Positions 1 to 8,746 are shown, counted from the stretch's first letter. The stretch: DNA of 64,000 nt from CAZCFB01 sp964511535 (GCA_964511535.1 CAZEFW010000021.1:10300-74299), one strand, 5' to 3'. Notes: generated by a model from the letters alone, not told the origin. A program made the numbers and translations.

Positions 1-1952
1 ATCAGGCGCAGGCGCCCGGCAGCAGCGAGGTGAGCGCCGCGCAGGTTCACCGCGGATCCATTGAGCAGCATCAGCCGCTGGTAGAACAGCCCCCAGAACC
101 CGGGCAGGGGCTGCCAGGTGTCGGCCTCCAGGCGCACATACGGGGCCTCGGGCTGCCCCTGGAGCCGGCGCAGGATCCCGAGCTTGGCCGGAGACATGGC
201 GCCGAGCAGCAGGTAGCGGCTGCGGGTCTGTTTCGCCACGGACAGCGCCGCGGCAGCGTCCGGCGCGGTGGCGAACTGGATCCACCGGCACAGGCCGCGC
301 TGGCAGGACGGGTCCTTGGCCTGGGCCAGCAACCTGGGCGGCAGGTGGGGCGAGGCCACGCTCGGCCGCAGGGCCACCAGGTTGACCCAGTGGCCCAGCT
401 CCCAGGGCGCCAGCACGCCATACGGTGAGAGCTGGCGCGCGCCCTTTTGGGGATCCACCGCGGGGGTGAAGGCCCGCACCCAGCGAAGCACCTCGAACGC
501 CTGGTCCCGCGCGGTGTTGGTGGGCGGGAGCCAGGGGAACCGGGCCACGGTCCAGCCGAGAGAGCCGGCCAGGAGCGCCGCTGCGCCCAGGGTGGCCAGC
601 AGGCCGAGGCGGGATTTGGGGCGCCAGGCGAGGCACAGGTCCACGGCCGCGCCCGCCGCCAGGGCCACCGCGATGACCACCAGCCCGCGGAAATATCCCG
701 CCTGCACCAGGGCCAGGATGCCGGCCACCAGCGCCCAGTGCGCGGCCGCGCCGGCGCCGGGCCGGGGGCCTGCGCGCCAGGCCCGAACCAGCAGCACCCC
801 GGCCCCCGGCGCGAGCGCCAGCAGCAGGGGCGTGAAGTTGAGCAGGCTCTTGTGCAGCGGCGTGTCCAGCACAGACCACCACTCGCTGGTCATCTGACCC
901 AGGTCTGCCCCGGCGAGGAAGCCGAGCCAGCTCGCCGCGGCCTGGCGGGCTGGCGCCCACAGGGCCACGCCCACACCCCCGGCCACCAGCAGGCCGCTGG
1001 CCAGCGCCAGCGCTGCTCCACGGGAGTCCTGCCTCCGTCGCTGCATCAGGGCCAACCCTGCCCCCAGCAGCAGCATGGCGGCCCACGCCCCCAGGGCGAG
1101 CACCAGCGGGAAGGGAGAAAAATCCAGCTCGCCGGGCGATCCCCAGCACGGCGTCGTGGCGTGAAAAAGCAGCCCCAGCAGGATGGCGCCGCCGAGGCTG
1201 AGAGCAGCCGGAGTCCAGACCGCGCGCCAGGAGCCGGGCGCCGCGCCGACGCACCGCACCACCTCCAGCGCCAGGACGGCCCCCACCAGCAACACCGGCG
1301 CCACCCCGGAAGGCACGCTGGCCAACAACCCGCCCCCGCTGGTCGCCGCCAGGGCACACCAGCCGAACCTCGGCGCGCTCCGGGCCGAAGGCCAGACGGC
1401 GGCCGCCCGCGTGGCCGCCCAGAGCATGGCCATGGCGAGCAGCGGCTCCAGGGCGTGGTGATCCACCCGCGCCAGCGCGCTCTGCATCACGGCCGCGGGG
1501 GCCACCGCCACCACCAGGGCAGCGGCCAGCGCGCCAGCCGGGGCCAGGGCGCCGCGGGCCACCAGGTAGACCGCCACGGCGGTGAGCGCGCCCAGGACGG
1601 GGGGCAGGTAGACCAGAAGATTGGTCATCTCCTGTAGGGCGGGCTCCGGCCCCAGCATGAGCCTGGCCACCGCGGCCAGCAGCAGGTCGAACCCACCGGG
1701 CCAGGTGTGGCACTTGATGTCCAGGGGGTACTCGCAGAACCGATCCACGTATGGCACTGACGGGAAGTCGCGAGCCGTGAGCCAGGCGCGGCGGAGGTGG
1801 TAGTAGGGGTCGGTCCCGTACAGGATGGCCCCGCCCTTGGTCAGCAGCGCCCGGCTGGCGAGGTAGCGCATGGCCAGCGCCACCCCCGCCACCAGCCCCA
1901 CTGCAGCGGCCAGCAGGAGCCTGCGAGCGGTGGGGGAGCCGGGGCGGGACAT
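1..1952 (-). CDS. STT3/AglB/PglB-like oligosaccharyltransferase (GT66), 3' end outside window
   Basis: This is a membrane protein of which about 650 residues are visible, with the C-terminus beyond position 1. I read it by hand from an ATG at 1952. After one N-terminal hydrophobic helix comes DPYYHLRR (residues 48-55), the form of the first acidic metal and lipid-donor motif of STT3 proteins. SALARVDHHALEPLL (D164) matches the second acidic motif, and MTSEWW (E357) sits where the loop-5 glutamate is expected. PWELGHW (residues 516-522) occupies the place of the WWDYG acceptor-binding motif but departs from it. Many Leu/Ala/Val-rich helices lie between these motifs. Known STT3 proteins transfer a lipid-linked glycan to asparagine on the outer face of the membrane. 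The family call is firm; activity and sequon choice are inference. It is divergent from the lipoprotein at 2074. Confidence 0.8.
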   Translation of the reverse strand, partial: MSRPGSPTARRLLLAAAVGLVAGVALAMRYLASRALLTKGGAILYGTDPYYHLRRAWLTARDFPSVPYVDRFCEYPLDIKCHTWPGGFDLLLAAVARLMLGPEPALQEMTNLLVYLPPVLGALTAVAVYLVARGALAPAGALAAALVVAVAPAAVMQSALARVDHHALEPLLAMAMLWAATRAAAVWPSARSAPRFGWCALAATSGGGLLASVPSGVAPVLLVGAVLALEVVRCVGAAPGSWRAVWTPAALSLGGAILLGLLFHATTPCWGSPGELDFSPFPLVLALGAWAAMLLLGAGLALMQRRRQDSRGAALALASGLLVAGGVGVALWAPARQAAASWLGFLAGADLGQMTSEWWSVLDTPLHKSLLNFTPLLLALAPGAGVLLVRAWRAGPRPGAGAAAHWALVAGILALVQAGYFRGLVVIAVALAAGAAVDLCLAWRPKSRLGLLATLGAAALLAGSLGWTVARFPWLPPTNTARDQAFEVLRWVRAFTPAVDPQKGARQLSPYGVLAPWELGHWVNLVALRPSVASPHLPPRLLAQAKDPSCQRGLCRWIQFATAPDAAAALSVAKQTRSRYLLLGAMSPAKLGILRRLQGQPEAPYVRLEADTWQPLPGFWGLFYQRLMLLNGSAVNLRGAHLAAAGRLRL

Positions 1953-2073
1953 GCTGGCAGGATACCGGTCGCGGCCCGGCCTGAGGAGAAAAAGGCGGCT
2001 CCTCGACCTGCCCGGGCGCACTTTGTGGTGGCGGATCCTCCCAGCGCTGGTATTCCTTTATAGGAGCGGTCGC

Positions 2074-4083
2074 TTGACCAAATTCCCACAAAATTCAAGG
2101 AGTTTAATCCTGATCATTGCAGGCGCGATGCTTTCGATCGGCGCGTCCTGCGATGGCGAACTCATCGGGCCGGCGTCCGATCCGTTGCTGGGTAGTGATG
2201 GCGGCGTGATCGACAGCGCTTTCGGCGGCAGGGATGGCGGCCTGCCCCGGTGGGATCGTGAAAAGCGCCCCCCGGACTTGAAAAAGGCCAAGCCTGATCA
2301 GAAGCGGCCGAGAGACCTGGGCAAGCCCAAGCCCGATATCAAGAAGCCCAAGAAGGACCAGTTCGTCCCCAAGAAAGACAAGTTCGTCCCCAAGAAGGAC
2401 CAGTTCGTCCCCAAGAAGGACAAGTTCGTGCCCAAGCCCGACAAGTTCGTGCCCAAGCCGGACAAGTTCGTGCCCAAGCCGGACAAGTTCGTGCCCAAGC
2501 CGGACCAGGGGAACCCGCCACCCACGGGCGGGACCGTGTACTACGTGCGCCCCAACGGTGGCACCAGCTCCCAGTGCACCGGCAAGGTCAACGCGCCCTA
2601 TCCCGGCAGCGGCTCGGGCAAGCCGTGCGCCTTCGCCCACCCGTTCTGGGCCATGCCGCCGGGCAAGACGCCCATCCTCAAGAGCGGCGACACGCTGTTC
2701 ATCGCGGCCGGGTCCTACCGCATGGGCTACGGCGCCTCCGGAGCGACGCAGAACAAGAACACTTGCGACAAGTGGTACCCATGGGGCTGCGTCATGCCCA
2801 AGATCCCGTCGGGCAAGAGCAAGAGCGCGCCCACCCGCATCCTGGGCGAGGGCTGGGACAAGGGGTGCAAGGCGCCGCCCGAGCTGTGGGGCGCGGAGCG
2901 GGCGTGGCGAATCTTCGACCTGCGCGGCAGCTCCAACGTGGAGATCGCCTGCTTCGATGTCACGGACCACTCGGATTGCATCGACAGCCACACCGGCGGG
3001 CTGGCGTGCAAGAAGTCGAGCTACCCTTACGGCGCGTGGACCATGATCGGCATCCAGGCCGAGGACTCCAGCGAGGTCAAGCTGAAGGACCTCGACATCC
3101 ATGGCTTCGCCCACGTGGGCATCTGGGCCGGGCGGCTGTCCAACTGGACCCTGGAGCGGGTGCGCATCGCGGGCAACGGCTGGGTGGGTTGGGACGGAGA
3201 CCTGAGCCAGTCAAAGGGGAGCAGCAACAGCGGGCAGATGACCTTCAAGTCGGTGACCATCGAGTGGAACGGCTGCTCCGAGACTTACCCCGGCAAGAAG
3301 AACAAGGGCTGCTGGGCCCAGAGCGCCAACGGCTACGGCGACGGTCTCGGCACCGCGGCCACCGCGGGCAACTGGCTGTTCGAGGACTGCAAGATCCTCT
3401 ACAACACCTCCGACGGGCTCGACCTGCTGTACCACGACAAGGGCGGCAGCGTGACCATCCGCCGCATGCACGCCGAGGGGAACGCGGGCAACCAGGTGAA
3501 GGTCACAGGCAACACCACCATCGAAAACAGCCTCATCGTGGGCAACTGCTCCTACTTCAACGGCAAGTCCTTCACCTACAAGGTCGACCCGTGCCGATCG
3601 CTGGGCAACCCGGTGTCCATCGAGTTCCAGAAGGGCACCAAGGCGGTGCTGGTCAACTCCACCATCAAGGGCGAGAGCGACGTGCTGCTGGAGTCCGGGG
3701 TGCGCAACAGCTCGTGCAACGGCACCGAGTCGTACACCGTGATCAACAACATCTTCATCGGCGACACCGACTACTACCAGCCGTTCGAGAAGACCAACCT
3801 GTTCTACCAGCAGGGGTGCGGCGGCCTGAAGCTGTCCGGTGATTACAACATCCACTACAACCTCAAGACCGCCTGCCCCAAGGTGGGCAACAACGACCTG
3901 TGCACCAACCCGAAGCTCGGCTCCATCGCCAAGAACAGCTTCAAGCCCACGCCCCAGAGCGGCAGCCCCGCCATCAACTCCGGCAAGGCAGTGGGCGGCG
4001 TGGTGCCAAAGAACGACCTGTACAAAAAGAGCCGCCCCTGCGGCGGCAAGGTGGACCGCGGCGCCATCGAAGTCTGCCCCTGA
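2074..4083 (+). CDS. Stalked surface lipoprotein with right-handed beta-helix domain
   Basis: I chose the TTG at 2074 because AGGAG lies seven bases upstream and it yields a proper export signal ending in LSIGASC, a probable lipoprotein cleavage site. An ATG at 2128 in the same frame would destroy the signal. The product is 669 residues. After the lipid anchor comes a Lys/Pro/Asp-rich stalk with about eight tandem copies of a seven-residue unit, KxDKFVP (about positions 2340-2505). The rest is Gly/Asn/Cys-rich with short repeating strands (for example VEIACFDVTDH, VKLKDLDIHGF, VTIEWNGCSE), as in parallel beta-helix proteins of the pectate-lyase-like superfamily. I see no certain catalytic residues, so it could be a polysaccharide lyase or hydrolase or only a binding protein. 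The stalk resembles that of the lipoprotein at 31040. Confidence 0.75.
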   Translation: MTKFPQNSRSLILIIAGAMLSIGASCDGELIGPASDPLLGSDGGVIDSAFGGRDGGLPRWDREKRPPDLKKAKPDQKRPRDLGKPKPDIKKPKKDQFVPKKDKFVPKKDQFVPKKDKFVPKPDKFVPKPDKFVPKPDKFVPKPDQGNPPPTGGTVYYVRPNGGTSSQCTGKVNAPYPGSGSGKPCAFAHPFWAMPPGKTPILKSGDTLFIAAGSYRMGYGASGATQNKNTCDKWYPWGCVMPKIPSGKSKSAPTRILGEGWDKGCKAPPELWGAERAWRIFDLRGSSNVEIACFDVTDHSDCIDSHTGGLACKKSSYPYGAWTMIGIQAEDSSEVKLKDLDIHGFAHVGIWAGRLSNWTLERVRIAGNGWVGWDGDLSQSKGSSNSGQMTFKSVTIEWNGCSETYPGKKNKGCWAQSANGYGDGLGTAATAGNWLFEDCKILYNTSDGLDLLYHDKGGSVTIRRMHAEGNAGNQVKVTGNTTIENSLIVGNCSYFNGKSFTYKVDPCRSLGNPVSIEFQKGTKAVLVNSTIKGESDVLLESGVRNSSCNGTESYTVINNIFIGDTDYYQPFEKTNLFYQQGCGGLKLSGDYNIHYNLKTACPKVGNNDLCTNPKLGSIAKNSFKPTPQSGSPAINSGKAVGGVVPKNDLYKKSRPCGGKVDRGAIEVCP

Positions 4084-4188
4084 TAAAATGTCATATAGGG
4101 GGGTCTGACCCCACCACTTGACATTTTATCCGGCGTCCTCACTAAAATGTCATATAGGGGGGTCTGACCCCACCACTTGACATTTTAT
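4084..4188. repeat. Two direct copies of a 46-bp palindromic-ended element
   Basis: Copies at 4084-4129 and 4143-4188 are identical over 46 bases and separated by 13 bases. Each begins TAAAATGTCA and ends TGACATTTTA, so the ends are inverted repeats, and the centre holds GGGGTCTGACCCC, itself a palindrome. Each copy can fold as a hairpin. The pair lies between two convergent genes. The TAA stop of the radical SAM gene falls inside the second copy. The shape is that of a REP/MITE-like element, and no transposase is nearby. It could also act as a two-way terminator. Confidence 0.85.
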
Positions 4189-5315
4189 TTGGGGCCGGAG
4201 AGCAGGGTTTCGTAGAGGTCGCAGCGGCCGGTTTCCAGGAGCTCCTGGACATGGGCGCGGGCGGCTGGCCCCAGCTGGGCCACGGCGTCCAGCATCCCCA
4301 TGGCGTGCAGGTCCTCGATGTCTTCGCGCAGGGTCATCAGGTGGCGCCCTGCGTTCAGCACGCCGCGCCCGACCTCGCCGGTCCGGTGCCCCATGTCGTA
4401 CATGTGCAGCAGCACCAGGCCGGCCTCCTCGTTGGGCGTGAGCTGTCCACGGAACAGCCGGTGGGGGATGCGGGGCGCGAGGCCGTGGCGCCGCAGCACC
4501 ACCTGCCAGCGCCGATCCAGGTCTCGATATACGGCGGGGACGGCGCCGCCGTATCCGTCCTCGCGGTAGATGGCGCGGTAACGCTCGACGAGGCATGGCT
4601 CGAGCTGCCCAAGCACGCCGAAGAAGTGCTCTCGCTGGCGCCCCGGCTTCAGGGTGGTCCCGCCCATGAGCACGTAGTCGGCCCCGGCCTCGCGCGCTGC
4701 CACGGCCAGGCCGTCGAGCTGGTCATCGGCGTCCGACAGGTAGGGCAGCACCGGCATCAACATGATCCCCGCGCCGAGCCCGCGCGACCGCGCCTCGGCC
4801 ACCAGTTGCAGCCTGTCCCCGGGCGGGGCGCAGCCTGGCTCCACCACCGCGGCCAGCTCCGGATCGAGAGTGCTGATGGAGACCGACAGCAGCGCCCTGG
4901 CCCTGCGGTTGATCCGCTCCAGCAGATCCAGATCGCGCCGGACCAGCACGCTCTTGGTCAGCACATGCACCGGGCGGTCCACGGCCAGGGCCTCCTGCAG
5001 CGCCAGGCGAGCCAGGCCGTAGCACGCCTCGGCCTGCTGGTAGGCGTCGCACACGCCGCCCCCGATGAAGAGGAAGCCCCGCCGCTTCAGCCGCGGGATC
5101 TCCCGGCTCAGCAGCTCCGGGGCGTTGATCTTGACCTGGATCCGCTGGCCGAAGTCGCCCTCTACCCGGTACTTCTCAGCCCGCCCATCGCAGTACGCGC
5201 AGGCATGTTCGCACCCCCGGTACAGGTTCATGCCATAGCGGCTGATGAACCAGCTCTCGACGGCGCGTTGCTTGCGGATCACGCTGCGCGCTGTGATTTC
5301 CACGTATTGGGGCAT
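4185..5315 (-). CDS. Radical SAM protein, SPL/photolyase-like family (COG1533 type)
   Basis: The 376-residue protein carries CEHACAYC at residues 35-42, the CxxxCxxC signature that binds the radical SAM [4Fe-4S] cluster. It follows RYGMNLYRGC, a lead-in typical of the spore photoproduct lyase-like group. GGGVCDAYQQAE and TKSVLVRRDLDLL fit the rest of a radical SAM barrel. The C-terminal third (about residue 240 on) has no named domain that I recognise. Family members are annotated as DNA repair photolyase-like, but most have no proven substrate, so the reaction is unknown. No clear ribosome binding site precedes the ATG at 5315. The stop codon lies in the 46-bp repeat. Confidence 0.8.
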   Translation of the reverse strand: MPQYVEITARSVIRKQRAVESWFISRYGMNLYRGCEHACAYCDGRAEKYRVEGDFGQRIQVKINAPELLSREIPRLKRRGFLFIGGGVCDAYQQAEACYGLARLALQEALAVDRPVHVLTKSVLVRRDLDLLERINRRARALLSVSISTLDPELAAVVEPGCAPPGDRLQLVAEARSRGLGAGIMLMPVLPYLSDADDQLDGLAVAAREAGADYVLMGGTTLKPGRQREHFFGVLGQLEPCLVERYRAIYREDGYGGAVPAVYRDLDRRWQVVLRRHGLAPRIPHRLFRGQLTPNEEAGLVLLHMYDMGHRTGEVGRGVLNAGRHLMTLREDIEDLHAMGMLDAVAQLGPAARAHVQELLETGRCDLYETLLSGPK

Positions 5316-5358
5316 CGACTCGAGGGCCAGTCTACCCCCGGGGGTTTATGCACCACCA

Positions 5359-5374
5359 GGGGGCCGCAGCCCCC
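5359..5374. other. GC-rich hairpin in divergent intergenic region
   Basis: GGGGGC and GCCCCC are separated by CGCA, giving a perfect six-pair stem. It lies in the 185-base gap between the divergent radical SAM gene (start 5315) and the protease-CAP gene (start 5501). No T-run follows on either strand. Apart from the ribosome binding site at about 5492, I see no other convincing signal in this gap. Confidence 0.4.
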
Positions 5375-5500
5375 ATCTGTGGTCTTCAAGCCCGGGTCAG
5401 GGCCCCCAACGGCCCGCCGGAGGACTCACCTTTACCCTTTGATTTCAAGGCACAACCCCTGGCACGGATCGTGGTTTATCTGGTCCCAACTGGAGGTGTC

Positions 5501-7309
5501 ATGAAAGCAAGAAGCGCAAAAAATCATGTCCCCATATTTATCGCCCTGGCGCTGGTCCTGGCCCTGGGCTGTGGTCCCACCGGCGAGATCACCGTGGAAG
5601 GCGGCATCAGCGAGGGCCCGGCGACCAACGATGATTCGGACGACGGCATAAACCTGGACCCCTTCATCACTGACGGGCAGGTCGATCCAGGCCACCCGAC
5701 GGTGGCCAAGCTCTCCGGCTGCACGGGCACGCTCATCGGCAAGCGCACCGTGCTCACCGCGGGGCACTGCGTGGGGTACAAGGGCTACGCCAAACTGGGC
5801 GGTCAGACCTACTACACCTCCAAGATCCACAAGCACCCCCAGTACGGCGGCGGCAACCGCAATGACGTGGCGGTGATGATCCTCTCCCAGCCGGTGCAGG
5901 GCATCACCCCGACCCCCATCGCCACCCAGGCGCCCACCGTGGGCCAGGCCATCACCCTGGTGGGCTTCGGCAAGACCAGCGAGTACGGCGGCGGCTACGG
6001 CACCAAGCGCTTCACCACCAACACCGTCGGCAAGGTGCGGTCCACCACCTTCTCCTTCTACGGCAAGAAGAACATCTGCAACGGCGACTCGGGCGGCCCC
6101 ACCTTCGTCCAGTACGGCAACGAGGAGGTCACAATCGGCGTGCACTCCACCAAGTCCGGCTGGTGCGGAAACGGTGGCACCGACATGCGCGTTGACCAGT
6201 ACGTCCAGTGGATCCAGCAGGTCTCGGGCGGAGACGTGGTGCTGCAGGGGAGCGGCCAGCAGAAGCCGCCGCCGCAGCAGCCGCCGCAGAACCCGAACCC
6301 GCCGCCCGGGGCCAAGGCCGCCGAGGGCCAGAGTTGCAAGAGCAACACCTGCCAGGCCGGCCTGTCCTGCGTCACGGTCATCTCCGGCACCAACACCCTG
6401 GGCAAGTGGTGCATGACCAAGTGCACCACCATCGGCTCCACCACCGCGCCGTGCAACGGCGGCGAGAAGTGCCTCGCCTCGTCCGTGGGGAACATCTGCT
6501 TCAACGGCAGCGCCCCCTCCACCGGCTACACCAGCCCCGGCGGGTCCAAGCCGCCGCCTGGCGGCCCCAACCCCGCCCCCACGCCGCCGCCACAGGGCAC
6601 CCTCACCGAGGGCAAGTCCTGCGCCAGCGCAAACTGCGCCCTCGGCCTGGCCTGCGTCACGGTGGCCTCGGGCAAGAAGACCATCGGCAAGTATTGCATG
6701 GAGCGCTGCAGCGCCCTCGGGTCCAGCGCCGCGCCCTGCGACGGCGGCGACATCTGCACCAACTCGAGCCAGGGGCCGGTGTGCTTCAACGTCAACAAGT
6801 CGAGCAGCGGCTACACCAGCCCCGGCAACAGCGGCGGTAACGGCGGCGGCGGCAACGGCGGCGGCGGCAACGGCGGCGGCGGCAACGGCGGCGGCGGCAA
6901 CGGCGGCGGCAGCAGCGGCGTGTGCGGCGGCAACGAGGAGAGCGAGGTGTTCAAGCTGCTCAACCAGACCCGCGCCAAGTACGGCCGCGCGCCCGTCAGC
7001 TGCGACAAGAAGGCGCTGGTGGTGGCCCGGGCCCACAGCCAGGACATGTGCGACCGGGGCTACTTCTCCCACACCAACAAGCAGGGGCAGAGCGCAGGGC
7101 AGCGGCTCAAGGCGGGCGGGGTGAGCTTCAGCTCCTGGGGTGAGAACATCGCCTACGGCTACTCCTCGCCCCAGTCGGTGACCAACGGCTGGATGAAGAG
7201 CTGGGGCCACCGCAAGAACATGCTCTCCTCCAGCTGGAAGCGCGCAGCCATCGGCATGATCCGCTGCAAGGGCAGCACCCCCTACTGGACCGAGGTATTC
7301 ATGCGGTAG
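5501..7309 (+). CDS. Lipoprotein: trypsin-like serine protease, two Cys-rich modules and a CAP domain
   Basis: The ATG at 5501 follows GGAGGT and starts a signal peptide ending LVLALGC, a lipobox with Cys24. An S1 (chymotrypsin-fold) protease comes first, with its triad visible: H89 in TAGHC, D122 in RNDVAVMIL and S197 in GDSGGP. Two homologous modules of about 65 residues follow (near 6320-6510 and 6610-6795), each with about eight cysteines and sharing the patterns LxCVTV, GKxCM and APCxGGxxC. A linker of GGNGG repeats (about 6835-6915) leads to a C-terminal CAP/SCP domain with HSQDMCDRGYFSH, GENIAYG and GHRKNML. The 602-residue product would be anchored at the cell surface. Protease activity is likely from the intact triad; the target is unknown. 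Its last codons, ATG CGG TAG, lie in a palindromic repeat. Confidence 0.9.
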   Translation: MKARSAKNHVPIFIALALVLALGCGPTGEITVEGGISEGPATNDDSDDGINLDPFITDGQVDPGHPTVAKLSGCTGTLIGKRTVLTAGHCVGYKGYAKLGGQTYYTSKIHKHPQYGGGNRNDVAVMILSQPVQGITPTPIATQAPTVGQAITLVGFGKTSEYGGGYGTKRFTTNTVGKVRSTTFSFYGKKNICNGDSGGPTFVQYGNEEVTIGVHSTKSGWCGNGGTDMRVDQYVQWIQQVSGGDVVLQGSGQQKPPPQQPPQNPNPPPGAKAAEGQSCKSNTCQAGLSCVTVISGTNTLGKWCMTKCTTIGSTTAPCNGGEKCLASSVGNICFNGSAPSTGYTSPGGSKPPPGGPNPAPTPPPQGTLTEGKSCASANCALGLACVTVASGKKTIGKYCMERCSALGSSAAPCDGGDICTNSSQGPVCFNVNKSSSGYTSPGNSGGNGGGGNGGGGNGGGGNGGGGNGGGSSGVCGGNEESEVFKLLNQTRAKYGRAPVSCDKKALVVARAHSQDMCDRGYFSHTNKQGQSAGQRLKAGGVSFSSWGENIAYGYSSPQSVTNGWMKSWGHRKNMLSSSWKRAAIGMIRCKGSTPYWTEVFMR

Positions 7310-7347
7310 GGCGCGAAGCGCCCTCACGTGGACGTTATCGTCCACGT
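7309..7347. terminator. Two consecutive hairpins after the protease-CAP gene
   Basis: The first stem, GGGCGC-GAA-GCGCCC (7309-7323), starts on the last base of the TAG stop codon. The second, ACGTGGACG-TTAT-CGTCCACGT (7326-7347), is a perfect nine-pair stem. No T-run follows, so a Rho-independent terminator is uncertain. The first stem belongs to a repeat family also seen at 33379, 33481 and 33599. Confidence 0.5.
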
Positions 7348-7389
7348 CCACATCTACGACCAAGTCCATGTCTAGGCTATGCTCTGTGC

Positions 7390-8517
7390 ATGCGCCTGTT
7401 CGCCCTCGCCTGCGCCCTCTTGATCGCCCTGCCCGGTTGCCAGAAGTCCTACCCCGCGGCCGACTTCGTCGTGCTCTCGAGCACGGACCTCGGGCCCATG
7501 GAGCAGGCCGCCACCATCAAGGGCCGCGACGGCGGCTATAGCGGCCTGTTTCGCGGCAAGTCGGTCTGGCTGTACGGCGACACCGTGCTCTCGCTCGCCG
7601 GCACAGACGGCACCTCCTGGCGCAACAACACCGCCTCGGTCACCGCCGACCTGGACGCCAGCGACGGCATCACCGGCTTCACCGAACAGCTGGACAGCAA
7701 GGGCGCGCCGCTGGAGTTCTTCCCCCAGACAGCAGCGGAGCGCGCGTTCAACATCAGCCACAGCGAGGTGCTGCAGGGCAAGGAGAAGTGCACAAAGCCG
7801 TGCGGCGCGCGCTGGGCGTTGTGGCCCGGGCCCATGGTGGAGGACCGGGTGGCCAACCGGGCCCTCGTGGTGTTTCACAAGATCTACGGCGAGCCAGGGG
7901 CGTGGAGTTTCCACTCGGTGGGCATGGGCATCGCAACCTGGTCAGGCCTGAGCCGCCCGGTGGTGCGGCCCGAGGTGAACAGCGGCGCCACCCACCCCAC
8001 CCTGCTGTTCGGCAAGGGTGAGCAGAACTTCGGCTCCGCCGCGGTTGTGCAGGGCAACCTGCTCTACCTGTTCGGCTGCGAGGGCAAGCGCAAGACATGC
8101 AAGCTGGCCCGGGTGCCGCTGCAGGGCGCGCACCGTCGCTCGGAGTACCGCTACTACGCCGGCGACGGCCGCTGGACCGCCACCTCCGCCGACGCCGCCG
8201 GCCTGTTCGAGGCCATGGACATGACCACCGTGCACTACAACGCGCTCCTCAAGCGCTGGCTGGCGGTCTACAGCCCTTTCGGCAAGAACCGCCTCGTCAT
8301 GCGCAGCGCCCCGGCGCTGACCGGCCCCTGGTCCGAGGAGGTGGAGGCGGCCCATGCCCGGGCGCCTTACACCGACAAGGAGTACGCCTACTCCGGCATG
8401 GCCCACCCGGAGTACAGCCGCGCAGGCGGACGGGACGAGTACCTCGCCTACTACCGCGCGACCAAACCGTGGCATGGAGAGATACGCCTGGTGCGGGTGC
8501 GGCTGGCGCCTCGGTGA
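7390..8517 (+). CDS. Lipoprotein, DUF4185-like beta-propeller
   Basis: The 375-residue protein has a signal peptide ending LIALPGC with Cys17 as the probable lipid-bearing residue. The mature part shows motifs of the DUF4185 and five-bladed propeller glycosidase-like group, such as GKSVWLYGDTVLS near the N-terminus, followed by repeated strand-rich segments (NLLYLFGCEG, KRWLAVYSPFGKN, EYLAYYRATKPW). Members of that group are usually secreted and thought to act on or bind carbohydrate, but the activity of this protein is not shown by the sequence. It is 80 bases downstream of the protease-CAP gene on the same strand, with hairpins between, and probably has its own promoter. Confidence 0.6.
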   Translation: MRLFALACALLIALPGCQKSYPAADFVVLSSTDLGPMEQAATIKGRDGGYSGLFRGKSVWLYGDTVLSLAGTDGTSWRNNTASVTADLDASDGITGFTEQLDSKGAPLEFFPQTAAERAFNISHSEVLQGKEKCTKPCGARWALWPGPMVEDRVANRALVVFHKIYGEPGAWSFHSVGMGIATWSGLSRPVVRPEVNSGATHPTLLFGKGEQNFGSAAVVQGNLLYLFGCEGKRKTCKLARVPLQGAHRRSEYRYYAGDGRWTATSADAAGLFEAMDMTTVHYNALLKRWLAVYSPFGKNRLVMRSAPALTGPWSEEVEAAHARAPYTDKEYAYSGMAHPEYSRAGGRDEYLAYYRATKPWHGEIRLVRVRLAPR

Positions 8518-8746
8518 ATGACCGCCGGCCGGCCGGCGCTGCGGCTGACTCTGCCCGCGTCGGTGGTCCCCGGAGCGTCGAAGCAGCCCAATCCCTGATG
8601 CGTTGTCGTAGCCATCCCCTCGCGGCTCATGCTAAGTAGGTGGTGGTTGGCCTTTGGCAACAGCTGCCCTGATCGTGAACCTCACCCGGGAGCTGACGCG
8701 CGGCGAACGAGCCGTGGAGCTTACCCGGAGGAGACACAGGACGCTG

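Noticed and set aside
4084..4188. Insertion sequence
   Set aside because: Only 46-bp non-coding units are present. No transposase or target-site duplication could be found.
5459..5475. Sigma-54 promoter ahead of the protease-CAP gene
   Set aside because: CTGGCACG fits the -24 element, but the -12 position reads GTGG instead of TTGC. No enhancer-binding regulator is in the window, and a chance match is likely in GC-rich DNA.
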